64,000 bases of DNA from VRUE01 sp963745915 (GTDB lineage: Bacteria; Actinomycetota; Thermoleophilia; Solirubrobacterales; 70-9): contig CAVUZA010000002.1 of the NCBI GenBank assembly GCA_963745915.1, positions 744,001-808,000 on the forward strand, in the 5' to 3' direction. The notes beneath the pieces were generated by a model. That model was not told the DNA's origin. It ran no database searches and worked only from the letters and a program-made list of their open reading frames with translations. Shown one piece after another: positions 59,522-64,000 of this stretch. How positions within the stretch are numbered: position 1 is the stretch's first letter; the number at the start of each line of letters is the position of its first letter. The position numbers and the translations under genes were made by a program.

Positions 59522-60777
59522 ACAGCCGCCCCCTCGCCGTCGTCGGGCGGGCCCAGCAGGTCCCGAACCTCGCCCACCAGGTGGGTGGAGCCGAAGACCA
59601 GCAGCTGGGCACCGACCTCGCTGGCGCGGCGATAGGCGAGCTCGAGCGCCAACGCGACGCCGTCGACCGCCGACGCCGGCAAGCCAGCGTCAGCAAGCTC
59701 CCCCGCCACGCGGCCAGCATCTTCGGCCGGCATCGACTCGTGGCTGGTGACGATCGTCTCGCGCAGGCCGGGGAGCTCACTCAGCGCCCGGGCAAGCCCC
59801 TCGCGGCGCTTTCCGGGGGAAACCGAGACCAGGGCCAGGATCGGCCTGTCACCGAGGTCGCCGCTTCTCGCCGAAAGCTCGGCCGCGAGCCCCAGCCAGG
59901 CCGCCTCGTTGTGAGCGGCGTCGAGCAGGTACGGGACGCCGCCGCGACGGCCGCCCTCGAAACGCCCCGGGAGGTGGAGGTCGACGCTCCCGCTCCGGCT
60001 GCCGCCGGACGGGCGGGACAGCGCCGCGGCCGCCTCTTCGGCCAGCGCGAGGGCCGAGACCAGGTAGGCGGGCAGCCCCGGCGTGACCTGCCGCTGGCGC
60101 TCGGAGGGAGGCTCCACCCAGACGATCCGGAAGCCGCCGTCGGCCGCGACCTCCCGCGCTCGCGCATCGAGCTCGGCGCCGAGACGGAAGCTCAGTACCC
60201 GCCCCCCGGCGGGTGCGACGAGCAACTTCTCGGTGAGGATCTCGGCCAGCGTCTCGCCGAGGATCTCGGCGTGGTCGATCGCCACGCCGGTGAGCAGGAC
60301 CAAGCGCGGTCTAAGGGTGCGGATCGCGTCCAGCCTGCCGCCGATCCCGGCCTCAAAAACGGCGATCGTGACCCCGGCGTCAGCGAAGACCCGCTCCGCG
60401 GCGAGGGTGAGGACATCGAAGAAGCGCAACTCCGAGAGCACCTCGTCGCCCTCCTCGCGAGCAACCTCGTCGACCGTCCGCAGGGCGCGCATCAGCTCGT
60501 CCGGATCGCAGGGAACGTCGTCAACCCGCACCCGCTCGGTCCAGCGGCTCAGGTGCGGTGAGACGTACAGCCCGGTCCGCTCCCCCCTGGCGCTGAGCAG
60601 CCTCGCCAGGTAGGTGGCCGTACTCGTCTTGCCGTTGGTGCCGACGACGCCGACGACGAGCGGCAGGCGGGCATCGGACAGCCTCCGGCGGAGGCGGGCC
60701 ACGGCATCCAGTGAGGCGCGCGGGCCGCGGGTCGGATAGGAGGAGACGAGGCGGGCGATCTCGGCTTCGGGTCTCAC
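59518..60777 (-). CDS. folC: Folylpolyglutamate synthase / dihydrofolate synthase (Mur ligase family)
   Basis: 419 residues. ATP loop VVGVVGTNGKTSTATYLARLL near 40-60 is diagnostic of FolC/Mur ligases; YVSPHLSRWTERVRVDD, FEAGIGGRLDAIRTL, LTGVAIDHAEILG and YLLDAAHNEAAW are FolC signatures. It adds glutamate to (dihydro)folate. Start is GTG 60777; the reading frame is open upstream without conserved sequence. It is slightly less GC3-rich than its neighbours. Divergent from an unknown gene. Confidence 0.88.
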   Translation of the reverse strand: MRPEAEIARLVSSYPTRGPRASLDAVARLRRRLSDARLPLVVGVVGTNGKTSTATYLARLLSARGERTGLYVSPHLSRWTERVRVDDVPCDPDELMRALRTVDEVAREEGDEVLSELRFFDVLTLAAERVFADAGVTIAVFEAGIGGRLDAIRTLRPRLVLLTGVAIDHAEILGETLAEILTEKLLVAPAGGRVLSFRLGAELDARAREVAADGGFRIVWVEPPSERQRQVTPGLPAYLVSALALAEEAAAALSRPSGGSRSGSVDLHLPGRFEGGRRGGVPYLLDAAHNEAAWLGLAAELSARSGDLGDRPILALVSVSPGKRREGLARALSELPGLRETIVTSHESMPAEDAGRVAGELADAGLPASAVDGVALALELAYRRASEVGAQLLVFGSTHLVGEVRDLLGPPDDGEGAAV

Positions 60778-60831
60778 CGGCGTGCGCGGTCGACGGTCGG
60801 AAACGGCTTCTTCATCGCATAGGCTGACTTC

Positions 60832-62320
60832 GTGCTCGAGTACCGGCGTGTGGGCGAACTTGTGTGTGGCGATGCCGGGGCGCCGCTGCTGCTGCCAGCG
60901 AATCGGCCGCTTTCCTATCTTAGAGTCGAGGGGCGGGGGGGACCGGCTCGCTCTCGCGCGCCCTGCTCGACGAACGGGCGACGGAGCTGCGCCGGCGCGT
61001 GGCCCTCGCGATCCCCGACGGCGAGAGCAGCAAGGGGATGGTCGCCGTGCTGCGCCGGTCCGGCGCTTCCACTGTCTTCCCGCGCCTGCGGGGCGCCGGG
61101 GCGGCGGACGGCGAGCGGCTCGGGGTCTGCTGGCTCGACCGGGTCCAGATCCTGGCGCTCGCACGTGAGAACGGCTGCGCAATCGAGCGCCGAGCCGGGG
61201 CCGTGCTGATCGACGGGCTGGAGCTGAAGCCAACCTACGAGGCGATCCCGGCGCCGGCGGGTGTTCTCGCCGAAGAGGTCCCGGACGGCTGGCAGTACTG
61301 GAACTCGAGCTGGGAGTTCCACTCGATGCCGGGCGAGTCGGCGTCCTGGTGGCGGGTGAGGCCGAACAGCAACTGCGATCCGGCGGGGATCTTCCGCCGC
61401 GGCGGGATCGCCCGCGGGACGTCGGCCGCTCGACCTCGCCGGCGACGCTGCAGCGGCTGGGCAACCCCAAGTACTTGGTGATCGAACACCCCCACCGCAG
61501 CGGCAGGCTGCCCGTCCTCGCGCTCGCCGAGGACGGGCTCGCCGAAGTCGAGGCGGCCGCGGGAGAGGGCTCCCGGCCAACGCTCTACCTCGACCGCACG
61601 GCGCGCGACGCGCTGGGTATCTCCGATGGCGAGTTCTGCCTCGCGCACCCGTGGTCGCGACCGCGGCGCGCGGTCTGGCGGCGGCTGCTGCGCGACCAGT
61701 TGGTCGGCTCGCGCGCGATCTCCGCCAACGTCAGGACATCCGCCCGCGCCGACCTTGAGAAGCCGGTCTGCCGGCTCGACGAGGAGACGCTGGCGGCGAT
61801 CGGCGGCCGAGCCAGCGAGTTCGTCACGCTCGAAGCGCTGCGGCGCGATCCGGGCCGGGAGGACGAGGCGCACTGGCGGCGGGAGCTGATGAGCCAGCGG
61901 GTGCTTCCAATCGACACCGGCGAGCGAACGCGGCGGCACTCCTGGGAGGCGGCCCAGCATTGGGACGACGGCTCGATCTCGCCGGCACGGTGGTCGGCGC
62001 GACGACAGGCGGGCGTCGAGCACGAGGGCTTCGTCGACTGCGCCGAGACGCTCGGGGTCCACCCCGCCTACCCCACCGTCTACCTAAACTTCAACGCGCG
62101 CAGGGAGTTGGGGGTCGAGCTCTGCCAGCCGGTCGAGATCCGGGTCAACGTCTTCAGCCGGCTCTTGACCGAGATCGGCAACCTCGCCTGGCTGGTCCTA
62201 ATCGGCCTGATCGGGACTGTGGCGGCGCTGCTTGAGGTCCCGATCGGCCTGATCGCCGTGCTTCTCAGCCTCACGCTGCTCGCCCTGCTCACGATCAGAG
62301 CGATGCGGTCGGTCCGCTGA
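60832..62320 (+). CDS. Unknown protein with C-terminal membrane helices, two apparent frameshifts (near 60935-60941 and 61421-61430)
   Basis: A long coding region read in three frames. Segment 1 (MLEYRRVGELVCGDAG...YLRVEGRGG), segment 2 (GTGSLSRALLDERATELRR...FRRGGIARGTS) and segment 3 (RSTSPATLQRLGNPKYLVIEHP...to RAMRSVR). The first break is at a 7-G run, the second in GGCCGC, both fixed by one base. Joined length is about 495 residues. Segments such as TLYLDRTARDALGISDGEF and VYLNFNARRELGVELCQPVEIRVN recall repeated beta-barrel modules of the type with an LGhxxGxxV turn. Two helices end the protein (IGNLAWLVLIGLIGTVAALLEV and LIAVLLSLTLLALLTI). Function unknown. The RibD-like gene follows 2 nt downstream. 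Confidence 0.6.
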
Positions 62321-62322
62321 CG

Positions 62323-63090
62323 ATGATCGAGCTTCGGCCGATATGGATGCGCAGCCTGCACCCCGCCGGTCCCCGGGTGGATTTCGGCGAGCTGGCCGCG
62401 GAGACGATGCGCTCGCCGGCCGGCGATCGGCGGCCCTACGTGGCCTGCAGCATGATCAGCACCCTCGACGGCCGAGCGACGGTCGGCGGCAGCACCGAGG
62501 CGCTGGGCTTCAAGACCGACGCCAGGGTGCTGATGCGGATGCGCACCTTCGCCGACGCGGTGATGATCGGCGCCGGCACGATGCGGGTCGAGCGCTACGA
62601 GCGCATGCTGCCGGTACCGCGCCTGCGCGGCTATCGCGAGCAGATCGGGCTGCCGGCGGACCCACTCACCGTGCTGATCAGCAATCGGATGGATCTGCCC
62701 TGGGACGCGAAGCTGTTCAGTGATGGACACGGCGAGGTGCTGGTCGCCACCAACTCCGACCTGGACCCCCCTCCGACGGCGACGAAGGTCGAGATCCTGC
62801 GCCAGGAGGGGGGGATCGACCTCGCCGGCCTGCTGAGCCACCTCCACCGCGAGCGGAGAGTCGACTCGATCTCCTGTGAGGGCGGGCCGGCGCTACTGCG
62901 CTCGCTGGTCATCGCGGGACTCGTTGACGATCTCTTCCTCACCCACAACCCGGTCCTGGTCGGCGAGGGCGAGCGGTCGCTGATGCACGGCGACCTGCCG
63001 GCGCCGCTCCGGGCCGAGCTCGCCTGGGTGCTCGAGGCCGATGACGAGCTCTTCACCCGCTGGCGGCTCACCGTCCAGCAGGAGGGTTGA
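62323..63090 (+). CDS. RibD C-terminal / dihydrofolate reductase-like domain protein
   Basis: 255 residues of NADPH-dependent reductase fold, as in the riboflavin pathway reductase. Signatures: RPYVACSMISTLDGRATVGG, DAVMIGAGTMRVERY, SISCEGGPALLRSLVIAGLVDDLFLT and an acidic C-terminus. Lacks the deaminase domain of full RibD. Role uncertain: 5-amino-6-ribosylaminouracil reductase-like or generic reductase. ATG 62323, 2 nt after the unknown gene, so co-transcribed. Confidence 0.85.
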   Translation: MIELRPIWMRSLHPAGPRVDFGELAAETMRSPAGDRRPYVACSMISTLDGRATVGGSTEALGFKTDARVLMRMRTFADAVMIGAGTMRVERYERMLPVPRLRGYREQIGLPADPLTVLISNRMDLPWDAKLFSDGHGEVLVATNSDLDPPPTATKVEILRQEGGIDLAGLLSHLHRERRVDSISCEGGPALLRSLVIAGLVDDLFLTHNPVLVGEGERSLMHGDLPAPLRAELAWVLEADDELFTRWRLTVQQEG

Positions 63091-63111
63091 CATCGACTAG
63101 GGTGAGCCTCG

Positions 63112-64000
63112 ATGGACTTCACGCCAAGCCCCCAGGTCGAGACGCTGCGCGAGCGGGTCCTCGACTTCATGGACGCCGAGATCTACCCGCAGGAGCGGGA
63201 GATCATGGAGGCGCTCGACGCGGAGGTCGCGCCCGGCGTGCCCTACCCGAAGATCCTGGTCGAGATCCGCGAGAAGGCGAGGGCGGAGGGGCTGTGGAAC
63301 CTGTTCATGCCCGACGAGCGCTATGGGCCGGGGCTGAGCAACTGGGAGTACGGCCTGCTCTGCGAGGAGATGGGGCGCAGCCCGGCGGCGGCGCCGATGG
63401 CCTTCAACTGCGCCGCGCCGGACACCGGCAACATGGAGATCCTCGCCGAGCACGGCAGCGACGAGCAGCGGGAACGGTGGTTGGAGCCGCTGCTCGAGGG
63501 CCGCATCCGCTCCTGCTTCTCGATGACCGAGCCCGACGTCTCCGGCTCCGACCCGACCCTGCTGCAGGCGCGCGCCGTGCGCGACGGCGAGGAGTGGGTG
63601 ATCGACGGCCACAAGTGGTTCACCTCGGGCGCGATGGGGGCCGAGCTGGCGATCGCGATGGTGGTCACCGACCCCGAGGCCAACCCCTACGCGCGCGCCT
63701 CGATGATCTGCGTGCCGACCGACACGCCGGGGTTCAACCTCGTGCGGCCGATCCCGGTGATGGGCCACGACGGCGGCCCCGGCCACTGCGAGATCCGCTA
63801 CGAGGAATGCCGGGTGCCGGCGGCCAACCTGCTCGGCGGCCAGGGGATGGGCTTCGTCGTCGCCCAGGACCGGCTCGGGCCGGGGCGCATCCACCACTGC
63901 ATGCGGGCGATCGGCACCGCCGAGCGGGCGCTGGAGATGATGTGCAACCGCGCCAACGAACGGGAAGCGTTCGGCGGGCCGCTGGGCGAGAAGCAGTTCG
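63112..64000 (+). CDS. Acyl-CoA dehydrogenase (partial, cut by window end)
   Basis: FAD enzyme introducing the trans-2,3 double bond in acyl-CoA. About 296 residues are visible. N-terminal helical domain then CFSMTEPDVSGSDPTLLQARAV (FAD/substrate contact), WVIDGHKWFTSGA and HCMRAIGTAERALEMM, REAFGGPLGEKQF (FAD-binding helix start). The catalytic Glu region lies beyond the window. Looks like the ACAD10/11-type group with N-terminal helix PSPQVETLRERVLDFMDAEIYP. ATG 63112. Confidence 0.93.
   Translation, partial: MDFTPSPQVETLRERVLDFMDAEIYPQEREIMEALDAEVAPGVPYPKILVEIREKARAEGLWNLFMPDERYGPGLSNWEYGLLCEEMGRSPAAAPMAFNCAAPDTGNMEILAEHGSDEQRERWLEPLLEGRIRSCFSMTEPDVSGSDPTLLQARAVRDGEEWVIDGHKWFTSGAMGAELAIAMVVTDPEANPYARASMICVPTDTPGFNLVRPIPVMGHDGGPGHCEIRYEECRVPAANLLGGQGMGFVVAQDRLGPGRIHHCMRAIGTAERALEMMCNRANEREAFGGPLGEKQF

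Overview
ORGANISM. The window is very GC-rich throughout, with dense, mostly overlapping genes and frequent GTG/TTG starts. The gene content (14-gene nuo operon in canonical order, cydABDC, cobalamin-dependent NrdJ, flavin-dependent ThyX, cytochrome P450, an AbiEi/DUF559 protein, acyl-CoA metabolism) fits a high-GC actinobacterium. I infer the Thermoleophilia/Solirubrobacterales neighbourhood, but no rRNA is present to confirm this. No tRNA, rRNA, CRISPR array, classical IS element or replication origin was seen, and no gene-free stretch exceeds 300 bases. LAYOUT. 1-3446 (minus): holB fragment, tmk and an archaeal-type topA carrying a frameshift. 3502-9147: a GalE-like epimerase, a siroheme-pathway dehydrogenase, a hemolysin-III protein, nrdJ and a tiny ORF. 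9187-11717: divergent P450 and HSL-type hydrolase. 11823-17587: cydA-cydB-cydD-cydC, with a palindrome inside cydC. 17657-23071: FtsX/ABC efflux pair, HAD phosphatase and MFS transporter. 23072-28504: thioesterase, msrB, a cytochrome c-serS-response regulator operon, flavin reductase, an orphan RHH regulator and two membrane proteins. 28665-43090: nuoABCDEFGHIJKLMN, almost every junction overlapping. 43106-50030: acyl-CoA ligase, AAA ATPase behind operator-like repeats, AEC transporter, VOC protein, thyX (frameshifted) and an AbiEi-DUF559 gene bracketed by inverted repeats. 50080-54408 (minus): a second FtsX/ABC pair, a membrane protein and a CBS protein. 54428-64000: small hypotheticals, FAD oxidoreductase, flippase-like protein (frameshifted), sulfotransferase, FolC-like ligase, a twice-frameshifted unknown gene, RibD-like reductase and an acyl-CoA dehydrogenase cut by the window end. 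FUNCTION. The window combines an aerobic respiratory chain (complex I plus cytochrome bd with its CydDC assembly transporter), DNA precursor synthesis (tmk, nrdJ, thyX) and lipid/acyl-CoA and redox enzymes. MAIN DISCOVERY. At least eleven long palindromes of several kinds are scattered through the window. The most unusual kind occurs three times. An identical 24-bp core, always bordered by AAC and GTT, sits between arms that are perfectly complementary over 26-31 bp within a copy but unrelated between copies. One copy is in the nuoF-side half of the nuo operon inside nuoG (in frame), one forms the 3' end of nuoM, and one lies between convergent genes. A second family is inserted in frame in cydC, and the same sequence flanks the AbiEi-DUF559 gene, suggesting a small mobile unit with MITE-like derivatives. 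Five apparent single-base frameshifts in four otherwise conserved genes hint at sequencing error or recent decay.
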